Source: Cyclobacteriaceae bacterium
GTDB lineage: Bacteria > Bacteroidota > Bacteroidia > Cytophagales > Cyclobacteriaceae
Direction of reading: 5' to 3'
Length of the DNA: 64,000 nt
Assembly: GCA_016787725.1 (NCBI GenBank)
Contig: JAEUTZ010000021.1
Coordinates: 434,001-498,000, forward strand
Part shown: positions 1-9,098 of the stretch, piece after piece
Numbering within the stretch: the first letter of the stretch is position 1
Layout: each line of letters opens with the position of its first letter
The notes under the pieces: generated by a model
Told to the model about the DNA's origin: nothing
Databases searched by the model: none
What the model saw: the letters and a program-made list of their open reading frames with translations, nothing else
Translations under genes and position numbers: made by a program

Positions 1-527
1 CCATCAACGCGCGGGCCGAAACCATGTGGGAGAAGCCCGCCTTCCGCGAGGCTGCCCGCATCCGCAGGTGCCTGGTGCTCGTGGACGGCTTTTTTGAACA
101 CCATCATAAGAACAACAAAACCTTTCCATACCACATCCACTTCAAAGATGATGCGCCCATGACACTGGCCGGACTGTGGGACGAGTGGCGCGATCCCACT
201 TCGGGCGTGGTGCGTCATACGTATTCAATCATTACCACCCGTGCTAACGCGCTGATGGCCCGGATTCATAATAACCCGAAGGCCGAAGAAGGTCCGCGTA
301 TGCCGTTGATCTTATCAAAGGAAGCCGGGTGGGAGTGGTTGCGCCCGATCAGTACGGAGGCGGATCAGAAGTTGATCAACGACCTGGTGCGCAGTTATGA
401 CGAACTCGAACTCAAAGCCTTTACCGTACCACGCCTGCGGGGCAAAGAGGCAGTGGGTAACCTCCCGGCCGCTATTACCCCCACACGTTACCCGGAGTTG
501 GAAGAACAACAAGGCTCATTGTTTTAA
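1..527 (+). CDS. SRAP/YedK-family abasic-site DNA-binding protein, 5'-truncated by the window edge
   Basis: C-terminal part of an SOS response-associated peptidase (SRAP, YedK/HMCES family). These proteins crosslink to abasic sites in single-stranded DNA through an N-terminal Cys2 and so shield them. The frame is open from base 3 and begins inside the conserved NARAET block, so the ATG at base 24 is internal and the true start, with Cys2, lies outside the window. Visible family marks are NARAET, the GFFEHH segment carrying the catalytic Glu, the IHN segment expected to carry the active-site His, and the RMPLIL strand. The gene ends with TAA at 525-527. The family call is firm; activity cannot be judged without the N-terminus. 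Confidence 0.9.
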   Translation, partial: INARAETMWEKPAFREAARIRRCLVLVDGFFEHHHKNNKTFPYHIHFKDDAPMTLAGLWDEWRDPTSGVVRHTYSIITTRANALMARIHNNPKAEEGPRMPLILSKEAGWEWLRPISTEADQKLINDLVRSYDELELKAFTVPRLRGKEAVGNLPAAITPTRYPELEEQQGSLF

Positions 528-612
528 GGGGCCTTGTCTGCGAAGAAACCAAACTTGTGCGATGGATAGGGTATCGGCTTCTTTTCTTATTTTTAACCGA
601 ATAACCCATCCC

Positions 613-1026
613 ATGTATACCCCTGGAAAAGTAAGTTCAGTAGAAGCTCAGCGCATGATTGAGCAAGTCGTTGCGGAAGCCAATAAAATCAACAAGCCTG
701 TTGTTGTGGCGGTGGCTGGTCCGGAGGGCGAGCTCGTGGCCTTCCTGCGCATGGACGGTGCCAACGCTGCATCGGGCGTGATTGCGCAGAATAAGGCTTA
801 CACGTCAGCGCGTGATCGCAAGACCACCCGTGAGATGGGTCAGTACATGCGCGAGAAAAATTCTCCACCTGCATTCTGGGGCGATATACACATTACCGGA
901 TTTGGAGGCGGGGTACCCATTGTCCAAAACAACCAGGTCATTGGCGGCATTGGTGTCAGCGGTCTTTCGCAGGATGAAGATGAACGCATTGCGCGGGCGG
1001 CCATCGAGGTAGTGTATGGAAAGTAG
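613..1026 (+). CDS. GlcG/HbpS-family (DUF336) protein
   Basis: A 137-residue protein of the GlcG/HbpS family (DUF336), small alpha/beta proteins of which some bind haem or cobalamin-like ligands and others sit in glycolate or diol operons. Supporting features are the N-terminal helix with VEAQRMIEQVV, the strand VVVAVAGPEGELVAFLRMDGA and the glycine-rich GFGGGVPIV...GGIGVSG stretch typical of the family. The open frame extends upstream, but only sequence from the ATG at 613 looks like the family, and the length then fits; the upstream extension overlaps the SRAP gene in another frame. It stands alone between an SRAP gene and a protease, so context does not reveal a ligand. Function is unassigned. 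Confidence 0.85.
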   Translation: MYTPGKVSSVEAQRMIEQVVAEANKINKPVVVAVAGPEGELVAFLRMDGANAASGVIAQNKAYTSARDRKTTREMGQYMREKNSPPAFWGDIHITGFGGGVPIVQNNQVIGGIGVSGLSQDEDERIARAAIEVVYGK

Positions 1027-1147
1027 ATGACACCCTTCCACTCGGTTTCTGACTTCCCCGGCCGGTAGTTCTAAAAATGCAAAATACTCTTACCTTCGTA
1101 AACCTGCCCTGAACTTCCCTTTACCACTTTAACACCTTATTCTTTTT

Positions 1148-4100
1148 ATGAAAAAAATCCTACTACCCGGGTTGTTGATGTTTGTATTCACTTCCCACGC
1201 CCAGATCAACGCCAAGTTGATGCGCTACTTCGATGTTTCTGATACGCAAATCACTTTTGTATATGGAGGCGATTTGTGGATTATGCCGAAAGCGGGTGGT
1301 CAAGCCATGCAAATCACGCATTCCCCGGGCGAAGAATCATTTCCAAAATTCTCACCGGATGGTTCTGAGATTGCTTACACCGCCAGCTACAATGGCAACA
1401 GCGATGTGTATGTGATGTCGAGCAAAGGCGGAGTGCCCACCCGTGTAACCTATGCCTCGTATCTGGATCGCATGATTGAATGGCATCCCGATGGCAAGCG
1501 CCTTTTGTTTGCTTCAAGGCGGGAGGCCGGTACGCCACGCATCATGCAGTTTTTTCTGGTGGATAAGAAGGGCGGGTTCCCACAAAGACTGGCGGTGCCG
1601 TATGGCGAACTCGCCAGCTTTTCACCCGATGGCAACAAGCTGGCCTACATTACCAAGATCACCGAGAACTATCCTTTCAAGCGCTACCGCGGAGGGTTAA
1701 CCTCGGATGTGATCGTTTATGATCTGCTGACCAACAAAGCAGAGAACATCACGAATAACCTGGCCAATGATGGCAAGCCGGCCTGGGTGGGGAACAAGAT
1801 TTATTTCTTGTCGGATCAGGATAAGAACATGCGGTTGAACCTTTGGTCCTATGACACCCAATCAAAAGCCTCCAAACAGATTACCACCTTCACCGATTTT
1901 GACATAACCTATTTCTCTGCGAGCACAAAGGAACTGGTGTTTGAAAATGGGGGTGTGCTTTACCTGATGGATGTGGCCACTGAAAAATACCAACCCATGA
2001 AGGTGGAGGTAGTGAGTGATCTTTCCGTAGAAATGCCGAGACAAAAAAATGTAGAACGTCAGATCCAATCGGCCACAGCTTCCCCGGGCGGCAAGCGGGT
2101 GGTGTTTGAAGCGCGTGGGGAGTTGTTTAACGTTCCTGTCAAAGAAGGTTTTGTTGTGAACCTGACACAATCCAGCGGAGCCAATGACCACAGCCCCGCG
2201 TGGTCGCCCGATGGGAATAGCCTCGCCTACTGGAGCGATAAATCCGGAGAATATGAACTCTACCTTCAGGATCTGAAGCAATCAACCCCAGCCCGCAAAC
2301 TCACCGACCGCAAAGTTGGCTTCGGCTATGGGGCGAGTTGGTCTCCGGATAGCAAACTCCTCGCCTACATGGATGAGACAAACGATATCAGCGTGATTGA
2401 TGTGAGTACCGGGGCGGTGAAGAAAGTGGACAACTACAGTTGGGAATTGGGTCATGGCAGCCGCTATGGATATCCCATCCAATGGTCGCCCGACTCGAAG
2501 TGGATCACGTATACAAAAGGAGATGACAATGCCAATGATGCGATTTATATGTACAGCGTGACAGAAGGAAAGGCCTATCGTGTCACCAGCAGCTTTTTCC
2601 ATAGTTACCATCCCGTTTTCAGTGCCGATGGAAAATATCTATTCTTTGTTACGGATCGTGAATTCAATCCGACCTATAGTGGCTTGAATGATGGTACTTG
2701 GATCTATCCGAACAACTCCCGCCTCGCGGTGATCAGCCTTACCAAGGATGCCCCGGACTTGCTGAATGCGAAGAACGATGAATTGGAAGCACCCGCTCCC
2801 AAGAAAGCCGAGCCTGAAAAGAAAACCGATGATAAATCCAAGAAGCTGGCACAACCCGAGCCGGAGAAAAAGCCCGAAGTAGTGGTACGGGTGGATTGGG
2901 ACGGCATTGAAAGCCGGCTCACCCTCTTGCCGCCCAAGGCGGGCAACCTGGGATACATAATGGCCTTTGAAGGTAAAGTGGTCTACCATCGCTATCCCAT
3001 CACCGGTGATCAGGACGGCAAGCCGGCTCTGTATTTCTATGATCTGGATAAGCGCGAAGAAAAGAAAATCATCGATGCGGTGGAAGGTACGGCTATCACC
3101 ACAGCCGATGGTAAGAGCATCCTGGTGAAGAGTGCCGGCAAGTACGGCATCATCAAACCGGAAGCGGATCAGAAAATTGATAAGCCTATTCCCACCGGTG
3201 ATTTAGTAATGACCTGGGTACCCAAAGAAGAATGGCGCCAAATCTTTAACGACACATGGCGCAGGCACCGCGACTTCTTCTACGATAAGGACATGCAGCA
3301 AGTAGATTGGAATGCCCTGCGCACCCGCTATGGTGCGTTGATTGAAGATGCCCGCACCCGGTGGGATGTAAGTTATTTACAATCGAACCTTAATGCCGAG
3401 TTGAGTGCCGGCCATACGTATACCTTTGGTGGCGACAATGAATCGGTAACCCCCATCCTTACGGGATATCTTGGGATTGATTGGGAGTTGACCAACACTG
3501 CATATCGTATAAAACGTATTGTGAAGCCGGCCGCCTGGGATACGGAAGTTCGCTCACCCTTTGATCGCCCCGGCTCCACGGTACAAACCGGTGACTATAT
3601 CCTATCAGTGAATGGAGTAGCATTGGATCCCACGAAAGATCCCTTGGCCGCTTTCGATGGATTGTCAGGAAAAACGGTTTCCCTTTCGGTAAGCAAGACT
3701 GGCAAAACTACGGATGCAAAAACGGTGGTCGTGAAGTGCCTCACACAAGGGGAGGACCAAAACCTGCGTTACCTGGAATGGATTGAGCAAAATCGGATAA
3801 CGGTTGAGAAATTATCGAACGGCAACCTGGGGTATATTTACATGTCGAATACGGGGGGTGAAGGTCAGCGCGAATTGATCCGGATGTTTTATGGACAATT
3901 GAATAAAAAGGGATTCATTATTGACGAACGATTTAATGGTGGCGGACAATTAGCCGATCGGTTTCTTGAATTGGTGAGAAGGCCCATTGTCTACAACCTG
4001 TACTGGCGGCATGGCCGGCATCATGGCTTTCCGATCAAAGCGAATCCGGGTCCCATGGGCATGCTGATCAATGGTTGGGCCGGTTCCGGAGGCGATGGGT

Positions 4101-4444
4101 TGCCGTGGGCATTTAGAGAATTGAATGCCGGGCCCATTGTGGGCGAAAGAACACTTGGCATTTTAGTTGGCCCGGCTACGGGTCATCAATTGATTGATGG
4201 CGGTGGCATTACCGTGCCGGAAGCGCGGCTCTATTATAATTCCGGACGATGGTTTGATGAAGGGGTGGGGGTGAAACCGGATCATGAAGTGTGGGACGAT
4301 CCGAACCTGCTGGTGCAAGGTCGGGATCCGCAAATGGAAAAGGTGGTGACCGAAGTAATGAAGATCGTCAACACCAATCCGTTGAAGCGCACACTGCCTC
4401 CGGCCAAGGAGGACCGCACGGCTGCCGGGCAAAATAAAAATTAA
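1148..4444 (+). CDS. Tricorn-type secreted serine protease (S41 family)
   Basis: A 1098-residue exported tricorn-protease homologue, expected to degrade oligopeptides in the periplasm or outside the cell. A Sec signal peptide covers about residues 1-19 (MKKILLPGLL...SHA). Residues about 30-520 hold repeated WD40/TolB-like propeller blades (SPDG, SPDSK, YTKG). A lysine/proline/glutamate-rich linker lies near residues 545-580. The protease half follows, with SAGHTYTFGG near residue 755 (candidate catalytic His), a PDZ-like stretch near 800-860 and INGWAGSGGDG around residue 980, where the Ser before GGD matches the tricorn nucleophile. Length is close to archaeal tricorn (about 1070). It is monocistronic, with TACCTTCG (7 of 8 to the Bacteroidota -7 box) about 50 bases upstream and two hairpins after the stop. 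Confidence 0.93.
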   Translation: MKKILLPGLLMFVFTSHAQINAKLMRYFDVSDTQITFVYGGDLWIMPKAGGQAMQITHSPGEESFPKFSPDGSEIAYTASYNGNSDVYVMSSKGGVPTRVTYASYLDRMIEWHPDGKRLLFASRREAGTPRIMQFFLVDKKGGFPQRLAVPYGELASFSPDGNKLAYITKITENYPFKRYRGGLTSDVIVYDLLTNKAENITNNLANDGKPAWVGNKIYFLSDQDKNMRLNLWSYDTQSKASKQITTFTDFDITYFSASTKELVFENGGVLYLMDVATEKYQPMKVEVVSDLSVEMPRQKNVERQIQSATASPGGKRVVFEARGELFNVPVKEGFVVNLTQSSGANDHSPAWSPDGNSLAYWSDKSGEYELYLQDLKQSTPARKLTDRKVGFGYGASWSPDSKLLAYMDETNDISVIDVSTGAVKKVDNYSWELGHGSRYGYPIQWSPDSKWITYTKGDDNANDAIYMYSVTEGKAYRVTSSFFHSYHPVFSADGKYLFFVTDREFNPTYSGLNDGTWIYPNNSRLAVISLTKDAPDLLNAKNDELEAPAPKKAEPEKKTDDKSKKLAQPEPEKKPEVVVRVDWDGIESRLTLLPPKAGNLGYIMAFEGKVVYHRYPITGDQDGKPALYFYDLDKREEKKIIDAVEGTAITTADGKSILVKSAGKYGIIKPEADQKIDKPIPTGDLVMTWVPKEEWRQIFNDTWRRHRDFFYDKDMQQVDWNALRTRYGALIEDARTRWDVSYLQSNLNAELSAGHTYTFGGDNESVTPILTGYLGIDWELTNTAYRIKRIVKPAAWDTEVRSPFDRPGSTVQTGDYILSVNGVALDPTKDPLAAFDGLSGKTVSLSVSKTGKTTDAKTVVVKCLTQGEDQNLRYLEWIEQNRITVEKLSNGNLGYIYMSNTGGEGQRELIRMFYGQLNKKGFIIDERFNGGGQLADRFLELVRRPIVYNLYWRHGRHHGFPIKANPGPMGMLINGWAGSGGDGLPWAFRELNAGPIVGERTLGILVGPATGHQLIDGGGITVPEARLYYNSGRWFDEGVGVKPDHEVWDDPNLLVQGRDPQMEKVVTEVMKIVNTNPLKRTLPPAKEDRTAAGQNKN

Positions 4445-4446
4445 GC

Positions 4447-4503
4447 AAGCACGCCAACGTGCTTTGAAATCCTACTTTGCTTTGGCGGGGTAGGATTTTT
4501 CTT
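4447..4503 (+). terminator. Tandem hairpins after the tricorn protease gene
   Basis: Two stem-loops follow the stop codon. The first is a perfect 7-bp stem with a 4-base loop (AAGCACG ccaa CGTGCTT, 4447-4464). The second pairs AAATCCTAC (4467-4475) with GTAGGATTT (4490-4498) and runs into a T-rich tail. The second looks like an intrinsic terminator, and its A/T arms could make it work in both directions between the convergent protease and lipoprotein genes. Confidence 0.7.
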
Positions 4504-4508
4504 TGGAC

Positions 4509-5462
4509 CTATTCATAGTATTCAATCCTGCGCACCGTAACGGATACCGGTTTGCCCTGCCAGTAGGCAACGTCTTTTATCCATTGACCAAAGGCATCGT
4601 ATTCGTAGCGATGCTTTTCGGTGCGGGCGGGCCCCTGGATACCCGCAGTGGTTATTTCCATGGGATTGTGATACGAATCAAATTTACTCCGGATGGTTGA
4701 CTCAATCATCTGACTGCTGTTCAAAACCACAGTTTCAATATTGTTGTTCGCTCCATCGTACTTGAAGTGCAAGGTCTTCTCTCCGGTAGGATCGCGTTGA
4801 AAGGAGGTGATGCGATTACCCTGGTCATCATAGCGATTATATTCCGAATAGGAGGGCACGTCACGCGTATAGCGATGCAGTTCCAGCACGTTTCCGCGGG
4901 CATCCATCACCTTTTCTTCCTTTTTTGAGTATGCCTCTTTCAATAACGTCCACGCAATTATCCTTTTTTGCTGATTAGGTTCGAAGATCACGGTTTCCTT
5001 GCCAATGATTTGAGCACCGGCATCATACAGGCGCATTTCAACAAACTCATCTGCTTCATAAACATACATGCGTTTTTCCGAAACTTTATTGTACTGATAT
5101 TGTATTTGCTCCAGCAACTGGCCTTTTGGATTATATTTGAACACATCCCGACTGATCAGATTTCCCAGATCATTCACCTTTTCCTGCTGTACCAATGCCC
5201 CTTGACGATTGAAGATGGATTTAACAAGAATGGAATGCTTAGCGACTTCCGGATAATGTTGCTGCCCATTGGTCTTTTCAATTGGATCATGCACCGAAAG
5301 CAAAATGCTTTTGATCTTTTTATCGGCAATTAAGTTTTGTTTTTTATCGACCTTGCGTTCATCACAGCCCGGCATGCACAGCAATAAAAGGCAAGGCAGA
5401 AAGAATTTAAAACCCGTCTGCAGGGGAACACTAAGAAAATTGTTTTGATAATTGATTATCAT
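4509..5462 (-). CDS. Putative lipoprotein with YD/RHS-like repeats
   Basis: A putative exported lipoprotein. The frame opens at 5510, but the ATG at 5462 gives a better signal peptide: a charged start, a hydrophobic run FFLPCLLLLCMPG and a Cys that could be lipidated. The mature part has repeated short motifs such as YDDQGN, KYDGANN, EYDAFGQW and EYNPKGQ-like strings, which resemble the YD repeats of RHS proteins and Bacteroidota hypothetical lipoproteins. No catalytic motif is visible. It lies just downstream of the adenylate cyclase gene (stop at 5516) and is probably co-transcribed with it and the Tat-signal protein upstream. The role is unknown; an envelope location is likely. Confidence 0.7.
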   Translation of the reverse strand: MIINYQNNFLSVPLQTGFKFFLPCLLLLCMPGCDERKVDKKQNLIADKKIKSILLSVHDPIEKTNGQQHYPEVAKHSILVKSIFNRQGALVQQEKVNDLGNLISRDVFKYNPKGQLLEQIQYQYNKVSEKRMYVYEADEFVEMRLYDAGAQIIGKETVIFEPNQQKRIIAWTLLKEAYSKKEEKVMDARGNVLELHRYTRDVPSYSEYNRYDDQGNRITSFQRDPTGEKTLHFKYDGANNNIETVVLNSSQMIESTIRSKFDSYHNPMEITTAGIQGPARTEKHRYEYDAFGQWIKDVAYWQGKPVSVTVRRIEYYE

Positions 5463-5515
5463 CGCCACATGGGCCAAGATACTTTTTTTCAGGTCAGAGT
5501 AACAATGCAAACTCG

Positions 5516-7315
5516 TTAAGTCGTTTCGACAAAATACATTTTAAGTGTACCCTTGTTTTTAACGTCAATTTCACCACGATACGTGCAGGCGATGACTTCT
5601 TTTACCAACAGGTAAGTACCTTCAGAGATGTTGATTTTTCCGGGTTCTGAAGCGGACTCCATGCGGGCAGCGATGTTTACGGTATCGCCCCAAATGTCGT
5701 AGGCAAACTTTTGTGTGCCTACCACCCCGGCCACTACTGGCCCCGTATGGATCCCGATACGAACTTCAAAGGTATGTGCCACCTCAGCCGACTGACGGGT
5801 AGCTGCCACAAATTCAGCCATGGCTTTTGCGGCCCCTACCACTCTCAAAGCATGGTCCTCGCAGGAAAAAGGCAGCCCACCGGCACACATATATGCATCG
5901 CCAATGGTCTTGATCTTTTCGAGGCCGTGTTGTTGAATGATTGCATCAAACTTTGAAAAGTAGTAATCCACCGTTTCCACCAATTGTTCAGGTGTCAGGT
6001 TTTCGGCATACTGGGTAAATCCCTTGAAGTCCGCAAAAAGCACAGTCACCGAGGCAAACTTTTTTGCCTGAACTTTGCCATGTTGCTTTAATTCCTGAGC
6101 AGTTTCTTTCGGCAAAATATTCAGTAGTAAAGCTTCCGACCGGTTGCGTTCCTGTTCAATGATCCGGTTGGTGCTTTTAATGTAGCGGTAGCGCCTAAAT
6201 AACCCAATGGCCAGTAATCCGATCAGAATAAGCGCAACGCCAGTACCAATGGCAATAATCTGTTGATTTCGCTTTTGTTGATTGGCAAGGTCTACCTCAA
6301 TTTGTTTTTTGGAAACTTCAAAATCCGTGCGCAAGTTTGCCATTTGTTGCACCGCAGTAATATCTTTTACGCTGTCCTTGTAGGCAATGTGATTCTTATA
6401 ATAGACATAGGATTCTTGCAGCTTGCCCGCCTGCTCATAGATCTCAGCCAACTTTAAGTAGGCATCGCTGATCTGTTCTTTCAAACCATGACGCACAGCC
6501 AGTTCCAGGCTCCGGTTGGCATACTTCAGAGCCGTACCCTCATCTCCCTGGGCAAAGTAGATATCGGCAATGTAATTGAGGTAAACGGCCATAGGATAAT
6601 ATTCCTGCAATGCCTCTAACAGCAAAATGGCTTCGTTCATGTTCTCGGAGGCTTGCAGATTGTCGCCCATTTTTGCGTAGATCATGCCCAGGTTACCCAG
6701 GCTGTATGCCTGGCCCAGCTGTGAATTAACCTTCTGGAAGATGAGTTCTGCTTCGCGTGTGTACAGCAGTGCCGTATCCAGTTGGTTGAGGGTGATGAAG
6801 GCATCCCCTGCATTGAGGAGGGCCGATGCAATATTGACAGAATCCTTTGCTTCTCGCAGAATCTGAATGGCCTTCTGATGATAGCTCATCGCATTCGGAT
6901 AGTTACCCATGATGGCATAAACATCAGCAATAGCCACATACACGGCTCCGAGCCGATGTCTGTACTTTTCATTGTCAACAATCCGGGCTCCTTCGTAGTA
7001 GCTTTCCATCGCCTGACTCAAGTCACTCTTTAAGCGATACGCATTCCCCTGCTCCAGGTATCCCTGGAAAAGATACTCGATGGAATCGACCACCCGGGCA
7101 GCTTCAATGAGCTGTTCGCTGTAATAAAGTGCACGATCGGCATTTGGATGGTGGATGGCCAGCGCTTTCAGTATCAAAAGCTTTTGCTGCGGGGCGTACG
7201 TACCATCTGCATACAGCGTTTCAAGACTATCCAGTGATGATGGCGGCTGGCTCAGGCTAGTCAGCCAACTGAATAACAAGACTGCAATAACAGAAGCGCC
7301 CTTCAGAACATCCAT
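5516..7315 (-). CDS. Membrane class III adenylate cyclase with extracytoplasmic TPR domain
   Basis: Likely makes cAMP from ATP in response to an envelope signal. Order: signal/anchor sequence at the N-terminus, about 300 residues of TPR repeats (NLGMIYAKMGD, AYLKLAEIYEQAGK) predicted periplasmic, a short coiled coil, one membrane helix (GVALILIGLLAIGLF) near residue 350, then a class III cyclase domain in the last 180 residues. Metal aspartates lie in LFADFKGFT and GDAYM. The adenine-selecting Lys (KTIGDAYM) and Asp (YDIWGD) are both present, which favours ATP over GTP. The transition-state Asn and Arg (TVNIAARM) are kept. I chose the ATG at 7315 for its clean signal sequence; a GTG at 7348 lies 6 bases after the upstream stop and is the alternative. 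Confidence 0.9.
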   Translation of the reverse strand: MDVLKGASVIAVLLFSWLTSLSQPPSSLDSLETLYADGTYAPQQKLLILKALAIHHPNADRALYYSEQLIEAARVVDSIEYLFQGYLEQGNAYRLKSDLSQAMESYYEGARIVDNEKYRHRLGAVYVAIADVYAIMGNYPNAMSYHQKAIQILREAKDSVNIASALLNAGDAFITLNQLDTALLYTREAELIFQKVNSQLGQAYSLGNLGMIYAKMGDNLQASENMNEAILLLEALQEYYPMAVYLNYIADIYFAQGDEGTALKYANRSLELAVRHGLKEQISDAYLKLAEIYEQAGKLQESYVYYKNHIAYKDSVKDITAVQQMANLRTDFEVSKKQIEVDLANQQKRNQQIIAIGTGVALILIGLLAIGLFRRYRYIKSTNRIIEQERNRSEALLLNILPKETAQELKQHGKVQAKKFASVTVLFADFKGFTQYAENLTPEQLVETVDYYFSKFDAIIQQHGLEKIKTIGDAYMCAGGLPFSCEDHALRVVGAAKAMAEFVAATRQSAEVAHTFEVRIGIHTGPVVAGVVGTQKFAYDIWGDTVNIAARMESASEPGKINISEGTYLLVKEVIACTYRGEIDVKNKGTLKMYFVETT

Positions 7316-7354
7316 CCACGCACATTGTTTGCTGAACGCAAATGTCACCGTGAA

Positions 7355-7864
7355 TTAATGAACCTTGATGACAGGATCAATATGAAAGGTTCCGTTGCGG
7401 TTTTGACCGTTGTTCTGCACAGTAAAGGAGATTTTGTATTTGAACCGATCCCTTTTTTCGTCTCCGGTTCTGTTCACAACTTTGCCCACTACTTTTTCGG
7501 GAGTTCCGCGGTCTCCGATTAGCACATTCTGACCAAAGATATTCTTGCCGCCTTCGTGGTTGATTGACTTAATATGAACCCGATCGGTTTGGGGCGCATT
7601 AGTCGAAACGCCTTGCCAGGTAATGGTATCTCCCAAATTCGCATCGATTGTAAATTCTTCATTCGGTACGCCTTCGGGCTGACCAAAGTTGCACGAGGTT
7701 GCAGTATTCTGTTTATCCACCAGGCTTGTGTTGACATACAGAGTTACAACAATATTTTGAGCCTGGCCCTGGCGTGTGCGAAAAATAGAAAATGCGGAGA
7801 GTGGTAATGCACCGGCAACTAACATCAATCCGGACTTCTTGATAAACGATCTTCTGTTTTGCAT
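7355..7864 (-). CDS. Tat-exported protein of unknown function
   Basis: A 169-residue protein with a clear twin-arginine signal (NRRSFIKKSG followed by LMLVAGALPLSAFSIF), so it should be exported folded through the Tat pathway. The mature part is beta-rich and polar: a TLYVNTSLVD segment, a Cys at SCNFGQPEG, FTIDANLGDTITWQG and FHIDPVIKVH. The pattern 'GDTITWQG' recalls cupredoxin-like or phage-tail-like beta sandwiches, but I see no His/Cys/Met copper site and do not assign a cofactor. It is the first gene of the minus-strand unit leading to the TPR adenylate cyclase, with only a few bases between them if the cyclase starts at its GTG. It could be a partner or ligand of the cyclase sensor domain; that is inference. 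Confidence 0.75.
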   Translation of the reverse strand: MQNRRSFIKKSGLMLVAGALPLSAFSIFRTRQGQAQNIVVTLYVNTSLVDKQNTATSCNFGQPEGVPNEEFTIDANLGDTITWQGVSTNAPQTDRVHIKSINHEGGKNIFGQNVLIGDRGTPEKVVGKVVNRTGDEKRDRFKYKISFTVQNNGQNRNGTFHIDPVIKVH

Positions 7865-8108
7865 AGCGGAGTGGGTTTGGTGACCCTAAGTTAACAAAAC
7901 CCAGGACAAGATGGGTGAGGGCGTTCAGGAATCATTCCTATCCCTATTCGATGTTAAAACCAGGTGCCCATCTTGAATCGGTCAATAATAAAATGGGTGA
8001 CTTTATTAGGAAGTACGCAGAGCCTCGTGTATAGGTAGTAAAGGTGTTTACTTTCATGCCGTTAGCCAAAAATTTTATTCCTACCTTAGAATCATAAATT
8101 CCAACTTC

Positions 8109-9074
8109 ATGGTTGTTGATTGTGCCGAATATTGCGAGGGCAGGCGCGTGGCCAATGTGGCAATCGAAAACGTACGTGAAGTACTCAAAAAATCGGACCG
8201 TTTTATATGGATTGGCTTGCACGAGCCAGAGCAAGCAATGCTCAAAACCATTCAACTTGAATTTAACCTGCATGAACTTGCGATTGAGGATGCCCTGCGC
8301 GCGCATCAACGCCCCAAAATTGAGGCGTATGGTGATACGCTATTTATTGTGCTTCGAACAGTACATCTCCAAGACAACCGGGTGGAGTTTGGCGAGAGTC
8401 ACATTTTTCTCGGCAGCAATTTTATCGTGACGGTGCGGCATGGGCATTCCAGTGGCTATGCCGAAGTCCGTGCACGGTGCGAGAGCACACCGGAGATGTT
8501 ACGCAAAGGTCCCGCCTTCGCGCTTTATGCGCTCATGGATGCGATTGTCGACCAATTTTTTCCTGTAATTGAATTTCTTCAGGAAGAAGTGACCGATATG
8601 GAGGAGAAAATCTTCCATGAGAAATACAGGCGGGACGTCACGACCAGGATATACCGGCTCAAGCGTCAGTTAATGGACGTGAAACGCGCGGTGTCGCCCC
8701 TGATCGACATGTGTAACCGGTTGTTGCGTTTTGATCTGAAGGTAATTGATGATGCAGCCCGGCCCTACTTCCGCGATGTGTATGATCACACCATCCGGAT
8801 CAATGAAATGCTGGACAGTTCGCGCGAACTGCTTTCCACCGCATTAGAGGCAAATCTTTCCATGATTTCCATTTCGCAAAGTGAAGTTTCCAAACGGTTT
8901 GCCGGATGGGCTGCGCTGATTGGGATACCGACCATGATTGCGGGGATCTATGGAATGAATTTTCAGTTTATGCCGGAACTTACCTGGCGCTGGGGGTATC
9001 CTCTGGTGCTGGTGCTAACCACGGTGATCTGCATCGTACTTTATATCCGGTTTAAGAAGTCGGGTTGGTTGTAA
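8109..9074 (+). CDS. corA: CorA-family magnesium/divalent cation channel
   Basis: A 321-residue CorA magnesium transporter. The N-terminal cytoplasmic domain (about 1-250) has family strings FIWIGLHEPE, DALRAHQRPK and FPVIEFLQEEV plus the long coiled stalk helix. Two membrane helices close the protein, separated by the loop MPEL, and the signature GMN sits at residues 282-284 (YGMNF). It ends with the basic tail RFKKSGWL. Length is standard. The start is the ATG at 8109. The 245-base region before it contains no gene; TACCTTAG (8082-8089) is a 7-of-8 match to a -7 box. The next gene, a small membrane protein, starts 24 bases after the stop and may be co-transcribed. Confidence 0.95.
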   Translation: MVVDCAEYCEGRRVANVAIENVREVLKKSDRFIWIGLHEPEQAMLKTIQLEFNLHELAIEDALRAHQRPKIEAYGDTLFIVLRTVHLQDNRVEFGESHIFLGSNFIVTVRHGHSSGYAEVRARCESTPEMLRKGPAFALYALMDAIVDQFFPVIEFLQEEVTDMEEKIFHEKYRRDVTTRIYRLKRQLMDVKRAVSPLIDMCNRLLRFDLKVIDDAARPYFRDVYDHTIRINEMLDSSRELLSTALEANLSMISISQSEVSKRFAGWAALIGIPTMIAGIYGMNFQFMPELTWRWGYPLVLVLTTVICIVLYIRFKKSGWL

Positions 9075-9098
9075 TGGGAACTCCAAGATAGAACCTGC

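Noticed and set aside
1862-2989. Minus-strand frames of 109-139 residues across the tricorn gene
   Set aside because: They are mirror frames of the propeller coding sequence and show no domain pattern.
7944-8309. A 121-residue minus-strand frame before corA
   Set aside because: It overlaps the N-terminal part of CorA and has no recognisable motif.
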